Shown here in pieces: positions 48,533-61,700 of a stretch of 64,000 nt of DNA. The stretch's first letter is position 1. Every line of letters starts with the position of its first letter. The notes under the pieces are model-generated. The model was not told the origin of the DNA, made no database searches, and saw nothing but the letters and a program-made list of their open reading frames with translations. This DNA comes from Psococerastis gibbosa (taxonomy: Eukaryota; Arthropoda; Insecta; Psocodea; Psocidae): the NCBI GenBank assembly GCA_963971405.1, contig OZ020488.1, positions 25,997,089-26,061,088 on the forward strand, read 5' to 3'. The position numbers were made by a program, and so were the translations under genes.

Positions 48533-49667
48533 AACATCTGTCATACATACATATGTATATAGCCATTTGTGTTTCACTAACTAATTGTAACTCCCTTATG
48601 TACATTCTCCCTTCCCTCCCCATGTCCCTAAACATTAACATATACGTAACCACCAAAAACAAATCATTAGTTAAAATGGAAAGGGGTAACACGTATTGAC
48701 AGAAGCATATGGGTAAACATACATTGGCTGTACCGTATAATCAATATCCTACAAGACATGACTCCATAATTCATCGAGTAATCAACGCTGAGGGTAGTTG
48801 GTTCATTTTTCTCGCAGTTATCTTCAGCCTCAGCAGACTACCCCCACTCGATGTCAGTCGGGACTCAGGAAATTCTGCTTTATCAACCCCTCTCGCCTCC
48901 CCAGCTAAAACGGAAATGGTTTCTGCGACAATGCACCCGCTATCATTTTCATCTCACGTTATTTCCTGTCAGGTACTCATTACACTTCAGCCAACTTGTA
49001 CTCGTAATAGAAAGAGTGACCGTTGTGCTATAATCACAACTAAATGTTTTGTATTAGTCGACGGGTATATGATAGGTAGTTGGCGTTGGTAGATGCATAA
49101 AGAAATAATTTCATTTCGAAATTCGTAAGTAGGACATGCTACTCTGTAACTGCTGCGGACCAGATCAATAACGTAATACTGGTAACCATACTGGTCTCTA
49201 CAACAAACTATAGACACGAATACACCAATTTCTACATAATTGTAGTAATGCGGAATTCAGGGTAGTTCAGGAGTGTACTTGTCAGCTCAAACGAGATCTA
49301 TCAATGTCGTAGCCACAAGTCTTACTCTACCACTAGCTAAGACTATTGGGTCTTGCATCAGCCAAAAAGGAAGACGAAAATATTACCAGGGCTGATGATC
49401 AAGACTTTCTCCTAAATGTCTGTAAATGTGGGTTTTCACCCCATGATTGGGACAGAGACCCGCACATAGCTTCCCATTGCCAAACCATCAGTTTAAGCTT
49501 TTAGTTATCAAAATGGAGGAAGCACAACTTCAATGGTCTTTTTGGAAAACCTAGCCTAAAATATCAAAATATTAGGACTCGCAACAATCTGACTTCAACT
49601 ACCAGTTGATTTTTTAAAATAGCGAAGTCTCTCGACAAATGCTCACCATTTTCTTCATCATCGGTTG

Positions 49668-49723
49668 AAAAAAAAAAAAAAAAAAAAAAACAAAAAAAAA
49701 AAAAAACAAAAAAAAAAAAAACA
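49668..49723. repeat. A-rich simple repeat
   Basis: Runs of A broken by single C bases at three places. The lysine-rich translation is not a gene. Confidence 0.85.
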
Positions 49724-49950
49724 ATTCCCTAACCACACGGTTTCTGCCGAACTGCGTCTGGTCAATAACAACTATTATTTTTCCCTAAACGTCACCCTCT
49801 CGAAAGGTGAAACAACTGGATTTGTAATTAAAAATAGATCGTGTAGAAATTCATTAATTTGACGTCTCATTGAAAAAAAATCGTTAAGTACACCAGAAAC
49901 TACAGTTCAAGTGCCGAAAACATGCATTCCTAATTTTACATAAGTAAAAG

Positions 49951-50036
49951 CATTGAATATATAACACTAGTGTTATATGTGTTATATAACACTAGTGTTA
50001 TATATGTTATGTAACACTAGTGTTATATATTCAATG
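49951..50036. mobile_element. 86-bp triple-palindrome insertion with 7-bp duplication
   Basis: Three copies of the palindrome TAACACTAGTGTTA, spaced 27-30 bp, sit inside an overall inverted repeat that starts CATTGAATATATAACAC and ends in its complement. GTAAAAG occurs directly on both sides (49944-49950 and 50037-50043). Confidence 0.75.
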
Positions 50037-50043
50037 GTAAAAG

Positions 50044-52424
50044 TCAACTAATCTCATTGCCTTTTCGTTATGGCGAGGAGTGCAGTCAAAATAATAATCT
50101 CTACAAGACTAGCCCCACAACGTTCATATTTTTTTTTGTACAAATAAGGCGGGTGCGGGTCATTGCCACGTGCGGGTCATTATACATGTACATTAAGCTC
50201 GGATGGAATTTTCAAAATTCAGCAGCAAATATTTTTTGAAAAATTTTGACTAGTTAACTGAAAAATATTGGAGGTTTCATAAAACGAGGAAAGTAATTCG
50301 TACGGTAAGAAGAATATAATAATATAATATATGGCACACAGCCTAGTTTATTTTTCAATCAAAGAATAAAAAGTACCTAGTACAAAAATTGTAGAAACTA
50401 TGAGAAAAATAATGCATAGCCACGCATTGTATAATATCGTAGTGGTGTATAAGCAGAAAGCTTCATGTCAAGATACAACAAATGAAAGCAGAGGGAAACG
50501 AAAAGGGAAAGTTTCAGAGAACATACTGTAATGGAAATACCAGGTTATGTTTTATTCATAAACAAAAAGGACTTTTTGACTTTAGATGTCTTTTGTTGGG
50601 GGAGGGGGGGGGATGAAATAAGACACGATCCTTTGTGTTCCAGAGTACGAAACTCGGATTAAGTATAGCGTTGACTATAGGAAACATTTTATATTGGTTA
50701 TGATAGAAACACGAGAGAGAAATGGACACCAATTTGGTTGAGGGTGGTTTGAATTTATCCTTATCGCAAAATTTAATTCAAGTTTTTCCCTAACAATAAG
50801 TAAATAATTAAATAATTATAACCAAACACGAATTATATAAGCAAACATGGTTACTAAAAAAAAAATTGTGATCTCAAAGATAGTCCAGAAAATATGACTA
50901 TCTTGACCATTATACAATACTTTACTTACTTTACCTTCATTTAAGGAGTAGTTTTGTGCTTGCTTGGTGAATATACGTGTTCATACTGCCATCTACAGTT
51001 TTCTTTAACCTGTTTAATCCGATTTGGTAAGACAAAATGCTATCTATGAGGTTGCCCAGGGACCGTCTGCAGAAGTTAAATATGACATGAATACAAAAAT
51101 ATGAGATTATAATATGTGAACACTGTTTTTTAAAAATTAAAATATTATAAATGATAAAAATGCTTTATGGGACTACAAAGATATCAAATTAACATATTAT
51201 AAAGCAGCTAAATTTCACAATTTGTAAGAGAGAGAGAGACAAAAATCCGTTTATGAGGGTAACGGAATATCGTGCATGTGATAAATTGCAGGGCAGATCT
51301 ACTAGATTGTACTGTATACTGTATGTGATGCTGTATCAGTTTCCAAAACGGTTCCCAGATTTACAGGGTTAAACGCAACAAAATCCGAGTTTTCCTCTAA
51401 TGTTGGATTAGCGAGAAAGCCTTAGAGATTACCGCGTAATGGAGAGAATGAAAGATAATAGGGGAACAAATCCTTCTACCAAAATGTACGATACACAGTA
51501 TCGATTCTTCTGTAAAATGTCCTCCAAAATGTCAATTTCAACACACACTACTGTGGAACTACTGATAAGTGCGCAGAACTAGCCGCTCCTGTATTGTGCT
51601 GTCAGCCTTACTTGAATTGTTCATTTGTTTTTCTATTAAATTGAAGGAATCCTACAAGCCCGGTAACATTTCCGTACCATATCAGCCGTGCTTAACTTAA
51701 GGTTAGTATCCGCCATCTATTCTCTTTGGTCACAATATATAGTACCTTTTTCCACCACAACAAATACATCTAAATGACACGCTTTACCTGCTTCATTTTT
51801 AAAATTGAATTCCTCAGGAAATATTAATCGTATAGCCATCATGTCATAAGTTACTGGTTAGAAGAAATGTCCCTATACACTTACAGATTATGCATACGAC
51901 CGTCAGTGTTCAATAACACCGACTGGCTACATTATGGAAGGCGTAGGGAGTGCAACCATTTTCACTATTCAAACTTCTAAGGATACTGTCAATATTACCT
52001 GTTTAATTTAATTGAAACATAGCCTACAACAGGTAAAGCTTATCACTTGGTCTACTAAGTCCAACTAAACCATTTTAAGTAGGTTTTGGTGTCTTTATCA
52101 ATTTTATACCACCACGAGTCTCATTCAACAGGGTATGTGCAGTATGTGCATACTATAGAGAATGTATTCTACTTGACATGACATGCAGATTGTGTGAAGG
52201 GACAATACAGGAATGCTATTAGTGTCACGGTGCACAACATACAGTATACAACATTGCTTTCAACACAATTTCAGATTTTCCATTCACGAGTGCAGTACAT
52301 TTGTCATGCAAGTTGCAACAGAAGGAACTACATATACAATAGATTCGTAGATCTATATAAAATTGTATGTATTGTATAATGAATGGTTAATTAATACACC
52401 TGTCTTTTTCTTTCCTACTTATAC
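50044..52424. other. Gene-free intron-like stretch
   Basis: AT-rich, no recognisable coding frame. A 15-nt match to the Penelope-repeat core (CTGTAGATGGCAGT on the minus strand near 50985) stands alone and is probably chance or a tiny remnant. Confidence 0.45.
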
Positions 52425-53065
52425 GTTCGTATAAGGAAAGCTTTGTGATGGTCAAAATTTCGATTTCGAGATTTCAATGGATTTACACGTTTTGAGGTCC
52501 CAGGAACCCAAAAGTGTTTTTTACGAAATTTTAGTCGATTTGTGGGCAGACTACTCGATGGATTTGGATTAAATTTAGCATGTACACAAAAATCATACAT
52601 CAGGACCAATTTTTAAATTTTAGGCTAACTCAATTTTGGGGGTTACCCTCCAAAAAACGCAAAAAAGGCCATACAAATTATTTTCCTGAAAAATGACAAA
52701 AAAAAACAATTTCTGTGGAATCTTTCAATCGCTGCTTTCTATCTTCAGGTATGTTTTGTACGGGTATGTTATATAGAGTAACAAAACCGAATAGGTTGAT
52801 TTCCCTACAAAATTTCGATTCTAAATAACAAATTAATTTTTGAAAAGTTATGGAAATTACCCAATACATAGCGTAGCCACTATTTACTGGGTTGCGTATT
52901 ATTGGTCTCGATCAATTCAGTGTTTTGTGATAGGGAAACCCGAGGCATCAGAAATTTATCCCTAGAACAATTAATTGCTAAGGAGCTATTACAGCCCCTA
53001 TCCTAATTGACAAATAATTTGTAATAAATTATAAATAATTTGTTCACTCGTACCGGTTCTTATGC
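52425..53065 (+). repeat. Repeat family A, second long copy
   Basis: It begins ATAAGGAAAGCTTTGTGATGG as at 2560 and runs through TTACACGTTTTGAGGTCCC. It shares the GGGTTGCGTATTATTGG and TTCACTCGTACCGGTTCTT blocks with other copies. Confidence 0.7.
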
Positions 53066-53544
53066 GGCTGTCTGAAAAGCTAGCTGCTAGAGGAACGAAA
53101 TTTTGCACATTTCTTGACGGGATCAAAACAAAATTAGGTTAGGGTGTACCAGGGGGTCGACAACGCCGATTTTACGGTTTTCTATGATAAGAGATTAACT
53201 ACCTTGGTAGCGCATGGATTGAGGTTGCCTGAAACACTCAATTGTTGTTTTATCGTCTTTGGGGTGATGTCGGGGAACTTGGCAACGCGCGTTGATACTG
53301 TACTAGTGCATAAAATAGCATTCCTTGGAATAACACGAATTTGTTTGTAACTTCCCAAACATGCATAACATAGGTACAGATACGATACTTAATCAATTTT
53401 AGCACCTGGTCTTAGCCAGCGCGCGTCTCCAGCGGGGTCTTATCCGGATGACAAATAGTTTCCTGTACTTATCATTTCTATCTTACTCATCTCTTACTCT
53501 TAACTCAGCGTCTTACATCCAGATCCAGCTACGGTCGACTTTCA

Positions 53545-54551
53545 AATACAAGAACAAGACTGGGTGGAGGTACAGCGCTATATAACAGAGGATTTACAAC
53601 GCGTAAACACTTGATTTCAAATGCATGGTCTGACAATAAATGTGGCTAAAACCTGCTATCCCCCCTTCAATCTAAGAGCAGGATGCATAGAAGAGCCACT
53701 TGAAGTTAGATGCCACGTGTATAACTGTAACTTAGAAAACCCTATTTGCCATTGCCCAGCTATCACGAAAGCATTAACAACTAAATACCTTGGCGTCCAT
53801 TTCGATAGTGACATGAAATGGAGCTGTCACATAAAATCTATTAACGGTAAATGTCGAAATTTTTTAAAACAACTGTTTAACCTTCGCACTGTCTGCCCAG
53901 AAAACATTTTAATCCAGCTATACCACTCGCTGTGTGAATCTAGGCTTGCCTATGGGATCCAAGTGTGGGGTTGGACTTACATCACTAATTTAAGGTCACT
54001 TATAGTTACGCAAAAATATATAATTAGAACAATAGCCGGAAAACCAAGGATGTGTCCTTCACTTCCCCTCTTTGCGTCACTTGGTCTATTCCCGCTAAGA
54101 TACCTTTACCTATACAAAACTTTAAAAATATTTTATTCCATCAGTGGCAACATGGTACAGAGACTGAGGCCAGTAAATACCAGACAAATTGAGCACTTCA
54201 CAGTACCTAGAGCATATACAACAATTTTTATAAAGGCCTACCAATACCTAGCGCCAAAGACATTTAATCAACTAAAATTACGGCCTGGATCTCTGACCAC
54301 AAATAAATTTTCAAAATTTATTCGGGAATGGCTGATTGGACGGGAAGAGGTGGAATCTTTGTTTCAAATTATGGATTAAAAAGAATTTTTTCTGTGGACC
54401 TGTTATTAGCACGTAAGTTAATGTTAGTCGTTTTTTCAAGGGTTTAAAATATTGTTGTTAATTAATTTATTTTTTAGTCTGTTATGGGCCTTCTGGCCCT
54501 ACAGTATTGTGTATTTGTATTTTTCTAATACACCTTTTGATTGATTGATTG
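53545..54551 (+). pseudogene. 5'-truncated LINE, end of reverse transcriptase ORF plus 3' UTR
   Basis: A 252-codon frame (53621-54379) follows a TGA (53612-53614) that interrupts the homologous frame just upstream (EVQRYITEDLQRVNT before it). MHGLTINVAKT, TTKYLGVHFDSDMKWSCHI and YHSLCESRLAYGIQVWG are the typical post-catalytic RT region (N..KT, YLGV..D....W..H, L....YG...W) of non-LTR retrotransposons. The catalytic box lies upstream of the truncation. The 3' UTR has a small hairpin (GGGCCTTCTGGCCC) and ends in TTGATTGATTGATTGAAAAA, a short tandem-repeat tail as in CR1/L2-like LINEs. Clade not certain. Confidence 0.82.
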
Positions 54552-57084
54552 AAAAAAAGAACAACTTGAAAGTCATGCATAGGCATACTTTAAGTATCAA
54601 AGGTCTGAGCTTAAAATACCAGCCAGAGTTACTTCTTTAAAGCAGCGAAAACAAAATAGACGGCTTTTGCGGAAAATAATAAATTCTCTCATGGCTTTTC
54701 TAAGCTTAGTTTAATAAATTGAGCGCATTAGGCATCAACTCACTGGAGCGCAAACAAGACGTATGTTTTGTTTCAGATACACAGTTTCTCCATCTGAATA
54801 TTAGCTTGGTATAGAAATTTCCACTCTGAATTCTCAAGTCAAGAGTACTTTTAACAAAGAAGCCACGAGGTGAAGGCATCTACAGAAAACAAACAAACCC
54901 CACCGAGACATTTAATTGTATGATATTTGTATTGAATTCCGGCTTAGACATTGTTCTACGTATGAAACACACAACTATAATATCAGAGCTGTCTTTGCTC
55001 AGATAAGTCTCAGGCCCAGCAAAGGTAGGTTAACGAAGACAAGTTTTTGGATAGGTAGGTCGTATTCCCCAAATGCCTAGCAATGGATTAAAATGTGTCT
55101 GATATTGCACTGTTCAACCAATACAGATTACAAAGTAAGGAATTTATTATATGTATTCATAAAAATGCGTTACGTAGAGCATACGCAATGAAAAAAAATT
55201 GTAGCCCACTCTAACTGACAAGGTAGTAACTCAATGCGGACATAGGAAAGTAATAACTCACGATAATAATAAAACTAAAAGAAGAAGAAAAGAAAGACGG
55301 ACAAAAAAAATCTGCAATACTAATCAAATACAGTACAATACTGAAGCATATATCTTTGATATGTACAGTTAGGTGTAAGAGAGGGCCCTAATCTCGCTGC
55401 ATCTACATATTTTTTTTAAAAATAAAGACTTTATTATTATTATAAGCATTAAAAGTATGGGGCATGTCGAACAGTAAAGGAAAGTACAACCAGTATTCTA
55501 ATATCTGTATTCTTTCTTGCCACGAATTCAAAAAAAGCACAGACAAAATTTATTATCATAACTTCCTATTCCATGGGCATGAAGGGATATTTCAGCCCAA
55601 ATGTTGTTCCCTAATAAATGGGCAGTGCTGCCTGAGATCCATTCTCCTGACGCCAACCGGCCATTTCTCGAAATTCCCATTAAGATGTTTTCGATGAGAG
55701 AATGGGGAGAACAAGGCATAGTTTCATCTCTAAGCTATCCCCAACCTTTTCCATTTCTGTCTCATCCCATCTTCCTTTACCCCGTTACTCAAAGCTTTTC
55801 GTCGGATTAAGGGTTCTATACCAGGGAACAGTCAGCATTAATTAGCCCTGCCTTAATTTTTCTGCTTTGATATGTTTACATTCTTCAATATACACTTACA
55901 TGTAGAAATTAGTCGGTCAGAGTAAACTTATTGTAGCTGCAAAGCAACACTCAAAATCAAATGAGAAAGCACCCCCTCACAAATCTTCCAAGCCGAATGG
56001 CATGTTTTCTCATGCGCTGGTGAGTTTCTGCATGGAAATCGTTGGAGAATCTACATAGTATTCCCAATGCTCTTGCAGGCTGGAGGCAACTTCCCCATTA
56101 CGGCTAGGGGTGACCATGACCAAACCTGTTTATGAAGCGTAAACTTACGCCATCAAGCGCTTTCAGCAAGCTCATGTGCACTGGCCCTTAATTCCCAATC
56201 CCCGTTAATTAACGGACGCGTTCAGTTTGAATTTGAAGCCTGAATAAGCTTTTAGTGCCTTTCATTTAATACATCCAATTACTGTTAGTTTAATTTCTGC
56301 TTTTACAGACATATGTAATTAAGGAAGTTAAGTGATAAGTTATATAAAAGAATTTCGCTGACGACGGCTCTGTGTAAGAATTGCAATAGCTGTACAAAGG
56401 TAGCAAACAATAGCTTTCGATCTAGCCCAAATTAAACGCATGGAACAAACTATAGGTAAATCAATTTAGCTGCGAAAGGTGAACGCAGTAACTAACTAAG
56501 CAGTCTGCAAATTTTGAAAAGCACGCTCGGCTATCAAATGAAGTACAAACAATAAACAGACCCCAATTAAATATACAATAGTGTACACACAAGAGTTAAA
56601 ATATTTGTTTGCAACCCACAAATACAGCGCAAATGTTGAGGGGAGTTACAAGTTTTATTTTAAACGTGAGAAATGGCGAACTGGAGTTGCAAATTTGCAT
56701 CTACAAAGTACAAGTAGCCTCTATCTAATTGTTCACAAAAAAGACGAAGTTAAGCTCAAACTATACAAGGATGGCTTGAAAAACAATCAAGAGGTCAGAT
56801 CTGAGGAATGTTACATGAGGAAACTAGGTATATACTGAACACAGCTGTATTTGGGATGTTGTGGTCAGAAACATGCCCAATAACCGCGTTTCCCCCTAAT
56901 TGTTAATGTACTCATTAGGGTTGGGTGACTTTTGCCTTGGCCCCAGTGCCGTCGGAAAACATTTCCTTTTACGTAGAGTCTCCACCTTACTGTCCATAGT
57001 CCAGTTCTATCTAACAGGGCTACACCTGGATTACATCATACAGCAGACTGAAGAATGACAATAACTTTTAAATTAAATGAAGAT
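54552..57084. other. Gene-free intron-like stretch
   Basis: No recognisable domains in the 60-85 aa frames. No shared repeats noticed. Confidence 0.5.
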
Positions 57085-57290
57085 AAAGTTTGAGACTCGT
57101 ACCCGGACTTTGTTAAGTGATGCTTACGCCTGTTACATTGGGTCAACGGTAAACAAGACTGGGTTTGTCCATTATCGCATTAAGTCAGTGTAGATTGGCA
57201 TCGAGAACATGTACCAGTATGCCAACGGCCAAAAATTCATGCAGAAATAGTACCAGTAATGTCCTAAAATCCAAGGGGTCATAGGCATTG
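57085..57290 (-). repeat. Interspersed repeat S3, copy 3
   Basis: The complement matches 31935-32125 (TGGCATCGAGAAC, GCCAACGGCCAAAAATTCATG, AGTAATGTC blocks). GAGACTCGTACCCGGACTT at 57091 is B-box-like but not perfect. Confidence 0.5.
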
Positions 57291-57824
57291 GGCATTTTCA
57301 ATGGGTTACTTAAAGTAGGCCTATGTTCATAAAAAGCCTTTCAAATAATAAAGATAAGGTTTAATGAGTGAAGAAAATTTTGTAATGCTAAGATTATAAT
57401 CAGTTTTTATCAGTGAGACAATTCAACGCCAAGATTAATTATGAAATAAAATAATTTTCTGGTGGAAATAAAGTCTTTCTTTGGAAATAAAGAAAACGGA
57501 TGCGTTTTGCTTCTGAGAATTTAGAAAATACGTCCGCAGTTAATTGATGGATCGTTCCCTAGGGTTGGTTCCACAGAAAAGTGAAAACTGCGTGAAAATA
57601 GAAACCGCATTGGAGCATCAATATTAAAGTACTTGCTATTTAGGGTACATATTCATTTATCATGATCTTAATATAATATAATTCTAATCTAAATAAATTA
57701 TATAATAATCGTATTGCATATGCAAGGGATGGATCCAGGAGTAGGAAATTTTAGTTTGCTAAGCCAAAAGTCAAGTTTTTCACTAACAGTACGGTAAAAA
57801 GTAGTATTTTTTTCAAATCAATTT

Positions 57825-58045
57825 TCTTTTCGTCGATTTGTGGGCAAACCACTCGGTAGATTTTGATTAAATTTGGCATGTAGATTTGCAAAAATCATAC
57901 CTCGGGATTTGTTTTTTTTTTTTTAATTTTGGGCTAATTCAATTTTTCCTCTAAGAAGTAAAAACTAAAAAAATTGTTTAAAAAATTATTTCTCAGAAAC
58001 GGCTCCAACGATTTCTATTAAATTCGCATTTATTCCCTTCGTGAA
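57825..58045 (+). repeat. Repeat family A, internal fragment
   Basis: CGATTTGTGGGCAAACCACTCG, ATTTGGCATGTAGATT and AAACGGCTCCAACGATTTC match 52540-52600 and 2870-2895. Confidence 0.65.
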
Positions 58046-58780
58046 AAAGGCTACAACTAGGTCATACAATTAATTATAAACTTGGCTCTTCAATTACAAG
58101 CGCCCATAATACACCGTATGCAAATGGGTAACGGAATCTTTTACGTGCCTTCGAAATTCAATATAATAGGATAAATAAATACCCAAAAGCATATAATGAA
58201 ACCGTTTGCAAACATTCCCCCTATTAAAACTGATCAAAGCTTTGAGGAATAAATAAAACAAAAAATTGCAGTCAGCAGCTCTCTAAACCGCTTAAGTCAG
58301 TCGCTTTCAAATTAAGTTAAAAAGAGGGACATAAATCCGAGCGAACAAGGTAGATGTGCTGTGAACTCTCGTAAACCTCTTAAACTTTTCCATTAGGCTA
58401 ACATTTACTTCATCTGTATGAAAACCAGAATCAAGTAATTGGATGAGCTGACTGGTTGTTTTCTTAGCGGGTCAGCTTTATTTTGCCTCCAATCTGCCCT
58501 ATTTTTATAGTTTTTAGCCAGCGGTATAATGAAATTTTTATGGCGGGAGACGTTAAACTCACCGACTGACTCTATTAACTGACGAGTGAACTTGGGCAGT
58601 AGGAAACCGTTTCCCATTACAACTTTAGTTTCTTAGCAAATATTTGCAATATATTTTCATGTTTCGAGTATTATTTTAAAGGATTAAACATATAAAATAT
58701 TGTTGGAAGGTACATCAAGGTGAACTCATAGTATATTGTAATAGCAAAGGTAGGGGGACAATTTGGCAATGGCATTTTTT
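58046..58780. other. Non-coding flank of the BEL/Pao block
   Basis: No LTR could be recognised by eye in this flank. The expected 3' LTR of a minus-strand element is not apparent here. Confidence 0.45.
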
Positions 58781-61700
58781 TTATAGGTTTAATAAGACTA
58801 GACGCGACTGGGCGGTTTTAGCCAAGAAAATGTTAGGCAAAGAATGAGAGGGGGCAATAGGCACGTTGCCCATTATGACGTAACCAAACTGAGTGAAGAT
58901 GGGCTTAGGCCATTGCTGGGGGAAGTTTGGAACCTCGGGGGGTGGGTTTGACGACAGGCATAAGATGTCCATAGTGCTTGCGGCACTCAGAAGCATATGT
59001 ACTTCCTTAGTGGCAAAAGGGCGGGGGTCAGCTAAATTTAAATGGGACAATTTAGTGACAAAATCAGGGTGTACGGCAGTAGAAGGTAAATTATTAGTAA
59101 TTTTAGGCAAAATACTGGCAGTAACAGAGTAGCGAAGATCAGCGTTGGCGCGAGATTGTAGCACAACAGTGACATCACCAAGAGTACGGAGCTTGGTATC
59201 AGCAATACCTGCAATTTCAGATTTGCAAGCATTGGAGACATTTAGCCCAAGACGGTTAGCAGTAGGCAGAGAAATCAGATTCTTTTGACTTCCGGTGTCA
59301 AGCAAGGCATTCACTTCATGTATGAAGCCAGCACGATCAACAACATGACAGACAATGGTACCCAGCATAGTGGTATACACAGCTGAGTCAGCAGGAGCGG
59401 GAAGAGCAGAGGTGCATGTCATGGTAGGTGCAGGAGCAGAGGCGGTAGCCATGTGTATGGCAGCAGAGGCGGAGGGCGCCCGTGGCGGCCCTGGCACAGC
59501 GGCGGTGCAGAGAGCAGGAGCAGAGGCGGAACCATTGGCAGAGTAGGGTGCCATAGGCGACGCAGCAGAGGTGGGTTGTCCGCGGTTGGGACACAGCAAG
59601 GAATTGTGATTCTTCCCATAGCAGTAGATGCACTGTCTAGTGCTTTTACACTCTGTAATAATATGAGAGTGAGAGAAACAAGCAAGGCAGCGATTAGCAG
59701 ATTTTACCCAGTTAGTACGATTAGGTAAAGACAGCGGTAGAAATGTAGGGCAGTGGGTAATTTTGTGAGCAGTAGCGCTACAATAAATGCAAGCAAATTT
59801 AGCATTAGTAGATTTAACATTAGCAGGCACGGGTTTAGAGGTAGCGGGCTTTGGTTGCGCTTCGGGCGCAGACTTTTCGGCCTCAATCAGCGACATGGAG
59901 TGCTGAGTTTTGGATACAAATGCTATAAGATCCTTGAACTGTGGAATAACATGAGCATCAAGTTGGTTCTCAAACAATTTACGCGTGTACGTGTCGAGAT
60001 TGCGTAGAGCTAGATTAAGCAAAATAAAATCACTTAAATCAGTAACACTAGCGAGGATTTTAGCGGGTTTCAACTCCAACAGTTCATTAGTAGGTAAATT
60101 AAAACTGGGGTTTGTTAAAGGGGGAAAGTTTTCACGGAGAAATGATGGGCCGTGAAACCACATTTCACATTTCAGCAGATCAGAAGGATGTAGGCCACGA
60201 CTGGCCGCATCAGCAGCGTTATCCTGGGAGCTACAGTGCTGAAATACAACGTTGAGGTTTTTCGTGCGTTCCAAAATGTTGGACACACGGTTGGCTGCGT
60301 AGACTTTTAGCTTATGGCAGGGTATTTTCAGGTATGAGAGCGCAATGGTAGAATCTGAAAATAAATAGGTACGCTGGATGCGATAGGGTAGATTGCCTGA
60401 AAAGAACCAAGCAATTAGGTTCGATGCTAGCTCAATGGCAGCCAGCTCGAGCTGTGGGATGGTGCGTTTTACACGTTGTGGGGCTAGCCTGCTCCGGCTC
60501 ATGAGTAGATTGCTGGAGCAGCAGCTGGAGTCTGGTACGTCAGAAGACACCAGATAGGCGCAGCAGGCTATGCCATTTTCGGATGCGTCGGCGAAAACGG
60601 TTAGCCAGTTTTTACCCTCGGGGGCCGCAATGAAACGGGGAATATCCACAGAAGACAATGAGGGCAAAAAATTAACAAAATCAGTCCACTCAGACAACAG
60701 ATTAGCAGGCAGAGGGGTGTCCCAACCAAGAAGGGGATGAACACACCACAGTGATTGGATAAATTTTTTCATGTAGAAGATACATGGATGCAGGAGACCA
60801 AGGCTGTCATAGGTTTTAGCCAAGTAGCTGGTGCATGTGCGGCGGGTAATTGGGCCTGAAAATGGCTCAATTTTGAAGCAGAAAACGTCAGCAGCAGGTT
60901 TCCAGTACAGACCTAGTACGGGAATAGAAGCAGAGGACACAGATGGATCAACAATTTCAACCTGAGAGGCTAAATCCATATGTGATATCCCTGAAAGAAT
61001 GTCGGGATGAGAAGCAGCGAATTTGCGGAGTTTGAAGCAACCTTTGCTGAGAAGCTGAGTCAGCTCAGAACGCAGCTGAGAGCATTCATGCAGGGTAGAA
61101 GCACCGGCCCAAACGTCATCAATGTAGGTATCTTGACGCAGAGCTTTGGATGCTAGAGGTAAGGTGTCAGCATTTTCGTCAGCGAGTTGCTGAAGGCATC
61201 TGAGGGCAACAAAAGGGCTACATTTTAGACCATAGCATAGGTGAGTGATTTTGAGTTCACACACGGAGCCTTCGGGACACACACGGCCGGCAGAGTCAAT
61301 GCGAGCGAGTATGTGCATTTTTTCGGCGTCGGAATCGCACATTTTGATGGACCTGTAAAATGTTTCAATGTCAGCTGTAAAGCAAAACCGGTTCCAGCGA
61401 GACGATAGCAGAATGTAGTTGATGTTGCGTTGCAGGGGTGGACCACACATCAGTAGGTCGTTGAAACTAGCCGAATGATCAGCAGCTTTCAGCGTGGGAT
61501 CGAAAACTAGCTTTGGTTTACCTGTGGATTTTTTGAAAACAACGTGGCTGTTGAATAAGAAATCATTAGACACAGCAGAGGGCAGGATTTGATTTTTGTC
61601 AATATAATCTTGCAGGGACGCCTGGTACACAGGGTAGGTACCTGAAGGCTTTAAAAGTCGGGATTCCAGAGCGCGAAAGCTAGCAATGGCCCGGGTTGGT

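Noticed and set aside
49665-49862. Lysine-rich ORF
   Set aside because: It begins as translation of an A-rich simple repeat; no codon structure afterwards.
50970-51000. Third hammerhead-like core (CTGTAGATGGCAGT)
   Set aside because: The following GAAA, helix and flanking helix I are absent; a 14-base match alone is not enough.
59388-60007. Several ORFs on both strands over the BEL/Pao gag-protease region
   Set aside because: All are shadows of the 1050-codon minus-strand frame.
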